Below, piece by piece: positions 49,816-58,352 of a stretch of DNA of 64,000 nt. This DNA is from Rhodococcus sp. OK519 (GTDB lineage Bacteria > Actinomycetota > Actinomycetes > Mycobacteriales > Mycobacteriaceae), in NCBI RefSeq assembly GCF_003051005.1, contig NZ_QAOW01000001.1:1426001-1490000 (forward strand), read 5' to 3'. Position 1 is the first letter of the stretch, and every line of letters begins with the position of its first letter. The notes under the pieces were generated by a model that searched no databases, was not told where the DNA came from, and saw only the letters and a list, made by a program, of their open reading frames with translations. The position numbers and the translations under genes are program-made.

Positions 49816-50550
49816 GTGAGCCTCGTCCTTTTGCCTGCTGTAGATGTCGCCAACGGTGAAGCTGTTCGCCTCGTTCAGGGAGAGGCGGGGAGCGAGACCA
49901 ATTACGGTGCGCCCCGCGATGCTGCCCTCGCGTGGCAGAACGACGGTGCCGAGTGGGTGCATCTGGTCGATCTCGACGCCGCGTTCGGCCGCGGATCCAA
50001 CCGTGAACTGCTGGCCGCCGTCGTCGGCGAACTCGATGTGAAGGTCGAGCTGTCCGGTGGTATCCGGGACGACGCCTCCCTCGAGGCCGCCCTCGCCACC
50101 GGTTGCGCCCGCGTCAACCTCGGCACCGCCGCTGTCGAGAACCCGGACTGGTGCGCCCGCGCCATCGCCAAGCACGGCGAGCGCATTGCCGTCGGTCTCG
50201 ACGTCAAGCTGATCGACGGCGACTACCGCCTGCGCGGCCGTGGCTGGGTGTCCGACGGCGGTGACCTGTGGGAGGTCCTCGAGCGCCTCAATCGCGACGG
50301 CTGCTCGCGCTACGTCGTCACCGACGTCAGCAAGGACGGCACCCTCACGGGCCCGAACCTCGAACTGCTCAGCGCGGTCTGCGCCGCCACCGACGCGCCG
50401 GTCGTCGCTTCCGGTGGCGTCTCGACCATCGCCGACCTCGAGGCTATCGCCGGTCTCGTGGGTGAAGGCGTCGAAGGCTCGATCGTCGGAAAGGCGCTCT
50501 ACGCCGGACGATTCACGCTTCCCGAGGCGCTGGCCGCGGTCTCGCGCTAG
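49816..50550 (+). CDS. priA: PriA, bifunctional HisA/TrpF isomerase
   Basis: The 244-residue (beta/alpha)8 barrel isomerises ProFAR in histidine synthesis; in actinobacteria the same enzyme also serves as phosphoribosylanthranilate isomerase for tryptophan. Catalytic aspartates are in [10 protein letters not shown] (Asp10 or 11) and in [11 protein letters not shown], and the phosphate-binding loops are LSGGIRDD and ASGGVST. The GTG at 49816 is used. The dual role is inferred from the lineage, not visible in the residues alone. Confidence 0.93.
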   Translation: MSLVLLPAVDVANGEAVRLVQGEAGSETNYGAPRDAALAWQNDGAEWVHLVDLDAAFGRGSNRELLAAVVGELDVKVELSGGIRDDASLEAALATGCARVNLGTAAVENPDWCARAIAKHGERIAVGLDVKLIDGDYRLRGRGWVSDGGDLWEVLERLNRDGCSRYVVTDVSKDGTLTGPNLELLSAVCAATDAPVVASGGVSTIADLEAIAGLVGEGVEGSIVGKALYAGRFTLPEALAAVSR

Positions 50551-50564
50551 AAACGATCACCCAG

Positions 50565-51398
50565 ATGAGCCTGCCCCGGACGCCGCTCGAACTGCTCGCG
50601 ATCGCGAGTGAGGTTCTCGACGGCGTCCGGGACCGGTTCGTCGCGGGACTGGGCGCGCCCAGCGCTGTCCGCAAGGGTCCCAAGGACTTCGCGACGGCCG
50701 TCGACCTCGAGCTCGAGAAGATCGTGTCGGCCGAACTCGAACGCCGCACGGGCATCGAGGTCCACGGCGAGGAGTTCGGTGGGCCCGAACTCGCCGACGG
50801 TGACGTGTGGATCCTCGACCCGATCGACGGAACGTTCAACTATTCGGCCGGCCTGCCCACTGCGGGCATGCTGCTTGCGCTGCTACGCGACGGTGTCCCC
50901 GTGCTGGGGCTGACGTGGCTGCCGCTGACCGGTGAACGGTTCTCCGCGGCAGAGGGCGGTCCGCTTCTCCGCAACGGTGTCGCGATGCCGAGGCTCGAGG
51001 CGAGTTCGTTGTCCGCCGCGATGATCGGTTTCGGCGCGTTCAACATCGACAGCCACGGCCGCATCCCCGGTGCGTACCGCTTCGAATTGCTCGGCCAACT
51101 CAGCCGGGTGTCGTCCCGGATCCGCATGCACGGGTCCACGGGCGCCGACCTCGCCTACACCGCTGCCGGAATCCTCGGCGGCGCGGTGGTGTTCGGTCAC
51201 CATGTGTGGGACAACGCGGCCGGTGTCGCACTCGTGCGCGCGGCCGGAGGCGTCGTCACGGATCTGCGCGGCGACGACTGGCACGTCGGCTCGCGTTCGG
51301 TCCTCGCCGCCGCGCCCGGCGTGCACGACGAACTGCTCGACATTCTCCACTCTCTGGGCGACCCGGAGAGCCGGCCTGAAGGAGGGCCACCACAATGA
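50565..51398 (+). CDS. impA: Inositol monophosphatase family protein (ImpA)
   Basis: The 277-residue magnesium phosphatase has HGEEFGGP, the metal-binding motif [12 protein letters not shown] near residue 88 and the C-terminal [16 protein letters not shown] homologue named impA holds the same position between hisA and hisF in mycobacteria and corynebacteria. It could act on inositol phosphates or, since HisN phosphatases are from this family, on histidinol phosphate; in C. glutamicum, however, HisN is encoded elsewhere. It overlaps hisF by four bases. Confidence 0.9.
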   Translation: MSLPRTPLELLAIASEVLDGVRDRFVAGLGAPSAVRKGPKDFATAVDLELEKIVSAELERRTGIEVHGEEFGGPELADGDVWILDPIDGTFNYSAGLPTAGMLLALLRDGVPVLGLTWLPLTGERFSAAEGGPLLRNGVAMPRLEASSLSAAMIGFGAFNIDSHGRIPGAYRFELLGQLSRVSSRIRMHGSTGADLAYTAAGILGGAVVFGHHVWDNAAGVALVRAAGGVVTDLRGDDWHVGSRSVLAAAPGVHDELLDILHSLGDPESRPEGGPPQ

Positions 51399-52168
51399 CT
51401 TTGGCTGTTCGAGTGATCCCGTGCCTCGATGTCGACGCGGGTCGCGTCGTCAAGGGTGTCAACTTCGAGAATCTGCGCGACGCAGGCGATCCCGTCGAAC
51501 TCGCGGCGACGTACGACGCCCAGGGCGCCGACGAGCTGACCTTCCTGGACGTCACCGCGTCGAGCGGCGACCGCGGCACGATGCTCGACGTCGTCACCCG
51601 CACCGCCGAGCAGGTCTTCATCCCGCTGACAGTCGGCGGCGGCGTGCGCACGGTCGAGGACGTCGACCGCCTGCTGCGGGCCGGTGCCGACAAGGTGAGC
51701 GTCAACACCGCCGCGATCGCCCGTCCCGAGGTGCTGCGCGAGATGTCGGAGCGGTTCGGTTCGCAGTGCATCGTGCTGTCGGTCGACGCGCGCACCGTCC
51801 CCGCGGGCCAGGGGCCGACGCCGTCGGGCTGGGAGGTCACCACGCACGGTGGCAAGCGGGGCACCGGCATCGACGCCGTCGAGTGGGCCATCCGCGGCGC
51901 CGAACTGGGCGTGGGGGAGATCCTGCTCAACTCGATGGACGCCGACGGCACCAAGGCCGGCTTCGACCTGGAGATGATCCGTGCCGTCCGCGCCGCGGTG
52001 CACGTGCCGGTCATCGCCAGCGGCGGCGCGGGCGCCGTCGAACACTTCGCGCCCGCCGTCGAGGCCGGCGCCGATGCCGTCCTGGCGGCCAGCGTCTTCC
52101 ACTTCGGGGACATGACGATCGGGGACGTCAAGGCGTCCATGCGTGCAGAAGGGATCACCGTCCGATGA
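51395..52168 (+). CDS. hisF: Imidazole glycerol phosphate synthase, cyclase subunit
   Basis: The 257-residue (beta/alpha)8 barrel forms imidazole glycerol phosphate with ammonia from HisH. Catalytic aspartates lie in [16 protein letters not shown] (Asp12) and [11 protein letters not shown], with phosphate loops VGGGVRT and ASGGAGA. It starts in an ATGA overlap with impA after GGAGGG, and ends in an ATGA overlap with hisI. Confidence 0.97.
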   Translation: MTLAVRVIPCLDVDAGRVVKGVNFENLRDAGDPVELAATYDAQGADELTFLDVTASSGDRGTMLDVVTRTAEQVFIPLTVGGGVRTVEDVDRLLRAGADKVSVNTAAIARPEVLREMSERFGSQCIVLSVDARTVPAGQGPTPSGWEVTTHGGKRGTGIDAVEWAIRGAELGVGEILLNSMDADGTKAGFDLEMIRAVRAAVHVPVIASGGAGAVEHFAPAVEAGADAVLAASVFHFGDMTIGDVKASMRAEGITVR

Positions 52169-52512
52169 GCCTCGATCCGACGATCGCCGCCCGCCTCAAG
52201 CGCAACGAGGCCGGCCTGTTCAGCGCCGTCGCCCAGGAGAAGTCCACGGGCGACGTCCTCATGGTCGCGTGGATGGACGACGAGGCCCTCGCGCGGACCC
52301 TCGAGACCCGCAAGGGCACCTACTACTCGCGTTCGCGCCAGCAGTACTGGGTCAAGGGCGAGACCTCCGGCCACACCCAGTACGTGCACGAGGTCCGCCT
52401 CGACTGCGACGGCGACTCCGTGTTGCTGATCGTCGATCAGGAAGGCGCCGCCTGTCACACCGGCGCTCACACCTGCTTCGACGCCGACGTGCTGCTCGCC
52501 GCCGAAAGCTGA
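52165..52512 (+). CDS. hisI: Phosphoribosyl-AMP cyclohydrolase
   Basis: The 115-residue zinc enzyme opens the adenine ring of PR-AMP. Conserved parts are [33 protein letters not shown], the metal aspartate region [10 protein letters not shown] and the zinc cysteines in [10 protein letters not shown]. It is the last gene of the operon and lacks a fused HisE domain. It converges with an MFS gene 32 bases further on. Confidence 0.96.
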   Translation: MSLDPTIAARLKRNEAGLFSAVAQEKSTGDVLMVAWMDDEALARTLETRKGTYYSRSRQQYWVKGETSGHTQYVHEVRLDCDGDSVLLIVDQEGAACHTGAHTCFDADVLLAAES

Positions 52513-52544
52513 CACCGGACACCGACGGCACCGCGGCGCGTCGA

Positions 52545-53741
52545 TCACGCTGTCGGGAGTCGTGCGGGTGGAAGCATCGCACTGCCGGCGAGTGCCAGCG
52601 CCGCGGAAATCCAGAACGCAGTGGTGAGGCTCGTCCGATCCGCCACGAGTCCGAGTAGGGGTGCGGCGGCGGATTGTCCGACTGCGATGAGCAGGAAGGT
52701 GATCCCGACGCCGATGGCAGCCCGGGTCGGGTAGATGCGGGTGCTCCAGATCAGGAGGATTCCGGTGAGGGCGATATAGACGGCCCCGAAGGCAGCCGAA
52801 CCGCCCACCGCGACGGCGGCCTGCTGGGGTGCCGCGGCCAGCGCCGCGGTCGCTCCGCACATCGCCGACATCGAGATCGTCCACGCACGACGAAGCCCCA
52901 CTCGCCGTGTCAGTTCCGCGGCCGCCGCACCCGACAGACCGCACGCGCCCAGGATGATCCAGGCGGTCGTCGAGAGTGCCTGGCTGTGTCCGCCGACCGT
53001 GTCGAGGAGTTCCTGGCCGAATGTCCACGTAGCCGAGCTGGCTGCCCCGACGACGGCCGCCGCGCCGAACAATCGGAGGGCGCCCGGAGGTAGCGATCGG
53101 CCGCGCTCGGTGTGGGTGGCAGTGGGCCGGTCTTCGGATGTGTCCGGGACCCGAAACCGGACCCACACCGTCACGGCCGCGGAGAGGACTGCGAACACGA
53201 GCCACGCTGCGCGCCACTGGTCGTGTGCAAGCAGAGCGACCGGGCCGGAGACCATCACGCCCAGCCCGGTGCCGGCGTTGACGATCGTCTGGACGCGGTC
53301 CCGTCGGACCTGTGTGACCCGGAGCGCGATCGCGTGCGCCAGTGGAGGCGAGGCCAATCCCGTGCTGGAGCCGGCGATCGTCACTCCCAGTGCCAGCACC
53401 GCGCCCGTGGGTGCGAGCGCGATGAGCGCCGTTCCGGCTGTCGCCAGAGACCCCGCGGCGACGGCCACCGCGCGAGCGCCGAGGCGCGGGGTCGCGACGG
53501 TCGCGGCGACGGTGCCCACGCAGTACGCGGCATAACCGGCCGAGGCGATCAGCCCGGCCCGAGAAGCGTCCAGGGCGAAGGTGTCGCGGAAGGCGGGCAC
53601 GAACAGCCCGTACGCGAAGCGAGCCAACCCGTAGCAGACCGCGATCAACGACATCCCGGCGCCGGCCAACCCCAACGTCCGGGTCGCGGACGACGTGGTG
53701 AGCGGCACCCCCACCGGGCGGGCCTGATCGGTGTCGGACAT
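52545..53741 (-). CDS. MFS transporter
   Basis: The 398-residue protein has about 12 hydrophobic segments and an N-terminal GLARFAYGLFVPAFRDTF stretch typical of the YbfB/CynX-like MFS subgroup. The ATG at 53741 has AAGGGAG seven bases before it. It is divergent from a TetR gene, and their shared region contains two copies of a 19-bp site. The arrangement is that of an efflux pump under local repression; the substrate is unknown. Confidence 0.88.
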   Translation of the reverse strand: MSDTDQARPVGVPLTTSSATRTLGLAGAGMSLIAVCYGLARFAYGLFVPAFRDTFALDASRAGLIASAGYAAYCVGTVAATVATPRLGARAVAVAAGSLATAGTALIALAPTGAVLALGVTIAGSSTGLASPPLAHAIALRVTQVRRDRVQTIVNAGTGLGVMVSGPVALLAHDQWRAAWLVFAVLSAAVTVWVRFRVPDTSEDRPTATHTERGRSLPPGALRLFGAAAVVGAASSATWTFGQELLDTVGGHSQALSTTAWIILGACGLSGAAAAELTRRVGLRRAWTISMSAMCGATAALAAAPQQAAVAVGGSAAFGAVYIALTGILLIWSTRIYPTRAAIGVGITFLLIAVGQSAAAPLLGLVADRTSLTTAFWISAALALAGSAMLPPARLPTA

Positions 53742-53785
53742 TCCGGGACTCCCTTCGATTCTCTGCGCGAGCCGTCACCGGGCTG

Positions 53786-53840
53786 GGTATACCGATCGGT
53801 GAAGGTAGTGTCCACACGCTAGGTACACTGGTCTGTGAAG
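53786..53840. promoter_or_regulatory. Two 19-bp operator copies between MFS and TetR genes
   Basis: GGTATACCGATCGGTGAAG at 53786-53804 and a second copy at 53822-53840 agree at 15 of 19 positions (consensus GGTAyACyGrTCkGTGAAG). The first contains the perfect palindrome ACCGATCGGT. Spacing is 36 bp in direct orientation. They lie in the 116 bases between the divergent starts. Confidence 0.7.
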
Positions 53841-53857
53841 TCAAGGAGGGTGGTGGC

Positions 53858-54439
53858 GTGGTGGCAGCCGAGGTGGAGCTTACCGATGGGGCGCGAAGGA
53901 TTCTCGACGCCGCGTCGGAGTTGTTTTACCGCAGCGGTATTCACGCTGTGGGCGTCGACGCGATCGCGGCGGAGTCCGGGGTCACCAAACGCACGCTGTA
54001 CAACCGGTTCGGCTCGAAAGACGCGCTGGTGGTCGCCTACCTGGAGGAGCGGCACCGGCAATGGTGGGCGCGGTTCGAGGAACGGCTCGGGACGGCCGAA
54101 CACCCCCGTGCCCTGGCCCTGTTCGACTCCTATCTCGGGGACGTCGACGACGGCGATCGTGGCTGCGCGTTCATCAACGCGGCCGGTGAACTGCCCTTCT
54201 CGCACCCCGGATACGGGGTGATCCGTGACCACAAGGCGCGGGTGTACGAACGGCTGATCGAACTGGTCGCCGAGGACGAGCTGGTTGACGACCCGCAGGC
54301 GGTGGCGGAGCACGTGTACCTACTCCTGGAGGGCGCCGCCGCCCACCGCGGCATCGACGGTTCCGACCAGCGCCTCGTACGCGCTCGGGAACTCGCCCGG
54401 CAGTTCCTCGCGCGGGCGAGACGACCGGCCGAGTGCTAG
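53858..54439 (+). CDS. TetR-family regulator, probable repressor of the divergent MFS gene
   Basis: The 193-residue protein has the helix-turn-helix VGVDAIAAESGVTKRTLYNR at about residues 32-51 and a C-terminal domain with GCAFINAAGELP, a pattern common in TetR regulators of efflux and detoxification genes. The GTG at 53858 follows AAGGAGGG by seven bases. Its divergent position and the paired 19-bp sites point to control of the MFS gene and of itself. Confidence 0.87.
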   Translation: MVAAEVELTDGARRILDAASELFYRSGIHAVGVDAIAAESGVTKRTLYNRFGSKDALVVAYLEERHRQWWARFEERLGTAEHPRALALFDSYLGDVDDGDRGCAFINAAGELPFSHPGYGVIRDHKARVYERLIELVAEDELVDDPQAVAEHVYLLLEGAAAHRGIDGSDQRLVRARELARQFLARARRPAEC

Positions 54440-54567
54440 CTGCAACGCTGGATCATGCACGTCGCCCCGCCATGATTCCCCCGCCATGATTAGGACGGCC
54501 CGCGGGTGGGTAGTCCTCGCACGGACAAATCCAACCAAGGCAGTTTGTTGCCGGAACGGAGAAGGCC

Positions 54568-55524
54568 GTGACCGACACGTCGACCCTCATCGCACAGTTG
54601 CGCGTGCTGCTCGAGCTGACGAACACCGAGATCCAGGTAGCCGATACCCGCAGGACGCAGGCGCGCACGGAGGCTGTCGCCACCGAGTTGGCTCAGAACG
54701 CCGACAACGCGCGTGGACGCGCGGACGCGATCGAGCGGGCTCTGCGCGAGCTGGGTGGGCTTCCTGCGCTCGTGGGCCCGTTGCTGGGGCGGGCCGCGGC
54801 CGCGGTGAAGACGATGACCGAGCAGGCGCAGCCGTTCGACGAGGCGCTGCTCGGCGATCTCGCCCTCGAACATCAACTCCTCGATCGATCCCGGTATCTC
54901 AAGGCTTTGGCCACCGCCGAGCGTCAGCGAGGGCTCGTGCTGTTGGCCGACCAGCTGATCACAGCGCATTCGGCCACCGTGGAGTGGTTGACCACCGTGC
55001 TTGCCGAGGAGGCGCTGGGTGGTCCTGCCGCGTTACGTCGGACGCCGGTTCAGGCTGTGACCGGCGCTGCGGTGCGCTGGATGAACACGCCTGTCGTCTG
55101 GTCGACGAAGGGAATCGACCAGGCGATGGATGCGGTACGTTCCACCGGCCCGCGGATCAACCGTCTTCTCAGCAGAGGCGCGCATGCCGGGGACGTGGCG
55201 ACGAGGACCATCGTCGCCAGCCGTGACGCGGCTCTCGAACGCGCGGAACAGGTTTCGCGTGACGAGGGTGCCGACGCGGTTGCCGCCGCGCTGCACGGTG
55301 TCCGCACGTCCACCGGCGCGCTCGAGCCCGAGGAGCTTCCGATCTCGGACTACGACGACATGAACGTCTCCACAGCCGTAGCCGCCGTCAAGGAGCTGAC
55401 CGAGCCGGCCGACGTGCGGGCGGTCGTGGCCTACGAAGAGGCGAACAAGAATCGGCAGGGTGTCGTCTCCGCGGCCCAGACGCGTCTCGCGGCAATCGCG
55501 CAGGAAGTTGCCGGCATCCGCTGA
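54568..55524 (+). CDS. All-helical protein with ferritin-like N-terminal part
   Basis: The 318-residue protein is strongly helical and alanine-rich. The N-terminal 150 residues (AIERALRELGG, LGDLALEHQLLDRSRYLKAL, HSATVEWLTTVLAEE) resemble ferritin-like DUF892 proteins. The last 60 residues, with LPISDYDDMNVSTAVAAVKE and VVAYEEANKNRQGV, look like a short domain also found in actinobacterial lipid-droplet-associated proteins, though this is from memory. No membrane segment is present. The GTG at 54568 follows GGAGAAGG. It stands alone and its role is unknown. Confidence 0.7.
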   Translation: MTDTSTLIAQLRVLLELTNTEIQVADTRRTQARTEAVATELAQNADNARGRADAIERALRELGGLPALVGPLLGRAAAAVKTMTEQAQPFDEALLGDLALEHQLLDRSRYLKALATAERQRGLVLLADQLITAHSATVEWLTTVLAEEALGGPAALRRTPVQAVTGAAVRWMNTPVVWSTKGIDQAMDAVRSTGPRINRLLSRGAHAGDVATRTIVASRDAALERAEQVSRDEGADAVAAALHGVRTSTGALEPEELPISDYDDMNVSTAVAAVKELTEPADVRAVVAYEEANKNRQGVVSAAQTRLAAIAQEVAGIR

Positions 55525-55741
55525 GACTCCGCTGAGACTCCGCTGGGAGGCCGGGCTGCACCACACAGGTCTCCGCGTCGAGCGATCGATGCGGGGATCT
55601 GCTGTGGGCGGCGCCGTGAGGCCTTGGAGTCCCGCGCGAATCGATCGAGGCGGGCGACTACCGATTACTCGACCGCTCGCGAATCGACTCGGGGACGTCT
55701 GTTCACGAGCGGCAACGGCGGAGCGGTGGTCAACTGGTCTC

Positions 55742-57253
55742 ATGAGCCGCGACGACTCGGGGTCGACGGATGTTCCCCGGTCGCTCCGTGGCGCCGTCCG
55801 TCATCTCCGTGCATTGGGCGAGTGGGTCGTCGGCCCGGCCGCGGAGTGCGATCGTCCGATCATCCGGGTGTGCCAGGATTCGCGGCGGGTTCAGCCCGGG
55901 GACCTCTACGCGGCCCTGCCCGGACGCCGACACCACGGAGCATCCTTTGCCGCCGAAGCCGCCGCACGCGGTGCCGTCGCAATGTTCAGCGATCGGCCGT
56001 CGGACTCATTGCCCGGCATCGTCGTCGCCGATCCTCGCCGAGCACTCGGGCCGCTGGTGTCGTGGGTGTACGACAATCCGTCCGCTGCCTTCGATCTGTA
56101 CGGCGTGACGGGGACGAACGGGAAGACCAGTACCGTCTACCTTCTCGATGCCGCCCTCGTGTCAGCGGGTCGCCGAACCGGAATTGTCACGGGGGTCACC
56201 GTGCGTGGACCCCGTACCACCTACACGGCGACACGAACCACACCGGAAGCGTGCGATCTCCAACAGGCCTTCGCACAGTTCTCCCGTGAGCGGGTGGACG
56301 CGGTGGCAATGGAGGTCTCGAGTCATGGGCTGGCCGAACGGAGAGTCGATGGATCGCATTTCGAAGTAGCGGTCTTCACCAACCTTGCCCGCGACCATCT
56401 GGACTTCCACCCGAACATGGAGGCCTACTACGCCGCCAAGGCGCGGCTGTTCACGCCCGAACTCTGTGACAGTGCGGCGATCTGTATCGACGACGTCTAC
56501 GGGCGCAGACTGGCCGCCGACGCCACCGTGCCACATCTGACCTTCTCCGTCCGTGACCCGTCCGCCGACCTGCACGCCACGTCGGTCCACGCCGATCGAT
56601 GGGGCAGTTCGTTCACCCTCCACCACCGTGGCAGGCAGATGCCGGTCCGGCTGCGCCTGCTCGGCGGCCATCAGGTCGACAACACCGTCGCCGCCCTCGC
56701 CGCGCTGACGGTCCGCGGTGTCGAGATCGACGCTGCCATCGCGGGCATCGAATCCCTGAGTGCGGTCCCCGGCCGACTCGAGAGTGTCGATGCGGGACAA
56801 CCGTTCCTGGCGTTCGTCGATTACGTCCACAACACCGCCGGCCAACGCCGTCTCCTCCCGTACCTGCGCTCGATGGCCACGGGGCGGCTCATCGTCGTGC
56901 TGGGCGCGACAGGGGAACGTGACCCGGGCAAGCGCCGCCCGCTGGGTTCCACGGCTGCGAGATTCGCGGAAGTTGTCATTGTGACGGATGAAAGTGCGTT
57001 CTCCGACAACGCCGCCGACCTTCGTGACGACGTCGCCGACGGTGCCCGGCGTGTGTCGTGCACGGACGTCCGGGTGATCCCGGACCGCGGTGAGGCCATC
57101 GCGAGCGCCGTCGCTCTCGCCCGGGCGGGCGATGTCCTCCTGGTCGCCGGCCGCGGGCACGACTCGGAACTCGTCGACAACGGTGTCGCGACTGCCTTCG
57201 ATGACCGAACGGCATTACGTCGAGCGATCGTGGCGCGACCCGACTGCGGGTGA
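55742..57253 (+). CDS. MurE-like Mur ligase paralogue lacking the DNPR motif
   Basis: The 503-residue protein has the MurE fold: N-terminal domain with QDSRRVQPGDLYAALPG, ATP loop GTNGKTST near residue 124, RTTPEACDLQ, VSSHGLAERRVDG, NLARDHLDFH and the carbamylated-lysine region YYAAKARLF. In the C-terminal domain the usual VDYAHxPxAL is VDYVHNTAGQ and the DNPR motif that binds diaminopimelate is replaced by DESAFSDN. It therefore probably adds a different amino acid or uses a different acceptor. It is far from any cell-wall cluster. The ATG at 55742 has no clear ribosome-binding site, so the true start may differ. Confidence 0.82.
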   Translation: MSRDDSGSTDVPRSLRGAVRHLRALGEWVVGPAAECDRPIIRVCQDSRRVQPGDLYAALPGRRHHGASFAAEAAARGAVAMFSDRPSDSLPGIVVADPRRALGPLVSWVYDNPSAAFDLYGVTGTNGKTSTVYLLDAALVSAGRRTGIVTGVTVRGPRTTYTATRTTPEACDLQQAFAQFSRERVDAVAMEVSSHGLAERRVDGSHFEVAVFTNLARDHLDFHPNMEAYYAAKARLFTPELCDSAAICIDDVYGRRLAADATVPHLTFSVRDPSADLHATSVHADRWGSSFTLHHRGRQMPVRLRLLGGHQVDNTVAALAALTVRGVEIDAAIAGIESLSAVPGRLESVDAGQPFLAFVDYVHNTAGQRRLLPYLRSMATGRLIVVLGATGERDPGKRRPLGSTAARFAEVVIVTDESAFSDNAADLRDDVADGARRVSCTDVRVIPDRGEAIASAVALARAGDVLLVAGRGHDSELVDNGVATAFDDRTALRRAIVARPDCG

Positions 57254-57337
57254 CCTACACGTCGCGCTCACCGGACCTGTACGGGTGCCGGCGACGCCAC
57301 TCGCGGACCCTGCTCCCTCCTGTACCGCGCTCCCGGT

Positions 57338-57511
57338 TCAGCGGCGTCCCCGCGGCGCCTGACTGTCCTCGTCGTCGGTATCCGTCCGGCGAACTGCGTC
57401 CGGCGCATTTTCCCGGGTAGCCATCCCGCCGTCCCGCCCGTGATCTGCCGGCCCCGGGGGATCGTCGTGGACGTCGTCCCGTGCTGCACGCTCGGTGTTG
57501 TCCTCAGTCAT
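57338..57511 (-). CDS. Small hydrophilic protein, unknown
   Basis: The 57-residue frame encodes an extremely charged, acidic protein (MTEDNTERAARDDVHDDPPG at the start, ending in arginines) that is probably disordered. The ATG at 57511 follows AGGAAGG at six bases, which is the best argument that it is real. It is convergent with the MurE-like gene. Two palindromes lie 47-78 bases upstream of the start. Confidence 0.55.
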   Translation of the reverse strand: MTEDNTERAARDDVHDDPPGPADHGRDGGMATRENAPDAVRRTDTDDEDSQAPRGRR

Positions 57512-57558
57512 CTTTTGCCTTCCTGCTCGATCCGAATACGGGACGGGCCCCGGCGTCT

Positions 57559-57589
57559 GTGTGGCCACACCTCGTCGGTGTGGTCACAC
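57559..57589. promoter_or_regulatory. Twin 12-bp palindromes upstream of the small hydrophilic gene
   Basis: GTGTGGCCACAC at 57559-57570 is a perfect palindrome, and GTGTGGTCACAC at 57578-57589 repeats it with one central change. Centres are 19 bp apart. The position before the gene at 57511 suggests an operator. No regulator was identified. Confidence 0.5.
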
Positions 57590-57628
57590 TCGGCGAGGAA
57601 CCGGACGTACCCACGGTGGCGGTTGTGC

Positions 57629-57799
57629 CTACGGTGGCGTCGGGCCTTGGTCGTTCGCGTCGGTGTCCCGGTCCGCGTCGGCACTCATGACTTCGCGCCA
57701 CCACGCGTCGAGCGGGCTCGGCTGTGGATAGCGGACGTCGGCGGGCGCGTCGGGGCCTTCCGGGCATGCACGCGGTGGGCCGAACGTGGGTGCGGTCAT
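57629..57799 (-). CDS. Small proline/aspartate-rich protein, doubtful
   Basis: A 56-residue frame starts at ATG 57799 after GGGGGAA (nine bases) and contains YPQPSPLDAWWREVMSADAD, which looks like real protein with conserved aromatic residues, followed by an acidic tail. It is in the same direction as the small gene downstream. The frame is open upstream through the hexanucleotide repeat. No family was recognised and it may not be a gene. Confidence 0.35.
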   Translation of the reverse strand: MTAPTFGPPRACPEGPDAPADVRYPQPSPLDAWWREVMSADADRDTDANDQGPTPP

Positions 57800-57832
57800 A
57801 CCGGAGGGTTCCCCCGCGGGGCGATTGTGAAA

Positions 57833-57871
57833 CACCGGCACCGGCACCGGCACCGGCACCGGCACCGGCAC
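57833..57871. repeat. (CACCGG)6 hexanucleotide microsatellite
   Basis: Six perfect CACCGG units occupy 57833-57868, followed by a partial unit to 57871. On the minus strand the frame open through the repeat reads as alternating proline-valine. It lies just upstream of the doubtful small gene. Confidence 0.95.
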
Positions 57872-58253
57872 AGGCTGGCGGCAGGCCCACGCCGAGAACG
57901 CGACGCGCAACATGAACCGGGGCGCCCGCGAGTCGACGACCCCTTCGAGATCCGCCCATCCCTCGCACTGATCGTCGGTGCCGCGCGTCACGTGAACGGC
58001 GTGCCTCCGGTGACGCCGAGCGCTTCGCCTGTGACATAACTGGTTCGCTGGAAGCGAAGAACACCGGCCGGGCTTGTCGATTCGAACTTCGAACTGGAGG
58101 CCTTTTGTGGGTGAACATGTCACTTCCTTCGGACGTCGGACGCGGACACCGCCCAAATACCCTCGCTGCCGCCGAAGAATCCTCGGGCGTCGCTACCGCG
58201 CAGGATCGTGACTCGAACGCAACACCGGGGCCGAGGAGCCAATCCGTCGACCG
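57872..58253. other. Intergenic stretch before the F420-type oxidoreductase
   Basis: I see no convincing gene on either strand. Long frames cross it but lack ribosome-binding sites and actinobacterial codon bias. It ends at a SigF-like promoter. Confidence 0.5.
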
Positions 58254-58279
58254 GTTTCACGGGTAGCGGGCTCGGGTAT
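58254..58279 (+). promoter_or_regulatory. SigF-type promoter upstream of the LLM oxidoreductase
   Basis: GTTT at 58254-58257, a 16-base spacer and GGGTAT at 58274-58279 match the mycobacterial SigF consensus (GTTT-N15-17-GGGTAT) exactly. Transcription would begin near 58286, giving a leader of about 67 bases. Confidence 0.7.
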
Positions 58280-58352
58280 CTCTACTGCGAGAAGTGTCGG
58301 TACCGGTGAACCCGGTTCCGGCGCGGAGCAACGAACAACGAACGGAGACACG

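Noticed and set aside
50565-51398. Naming the inositol-phosphatase-like gene hisN
   Set aside because: Its position matches impA of related genomes, where the histidinol phosphatase is encoded elsewhere; sequence alone cannot separate the two.
57833-57871. CRISPR-like repeat
   Set aside because: Units are six bases and contiguous without spacers; it is a microsatellite.
57440-58039. 200-codon plus-strand frame across 57440-58039
   Set aside because: It lacks a ribosome-binding site, is rich in Arg and His, reads through the microsatellite and overlaps small minus-strand frames with better start signals.
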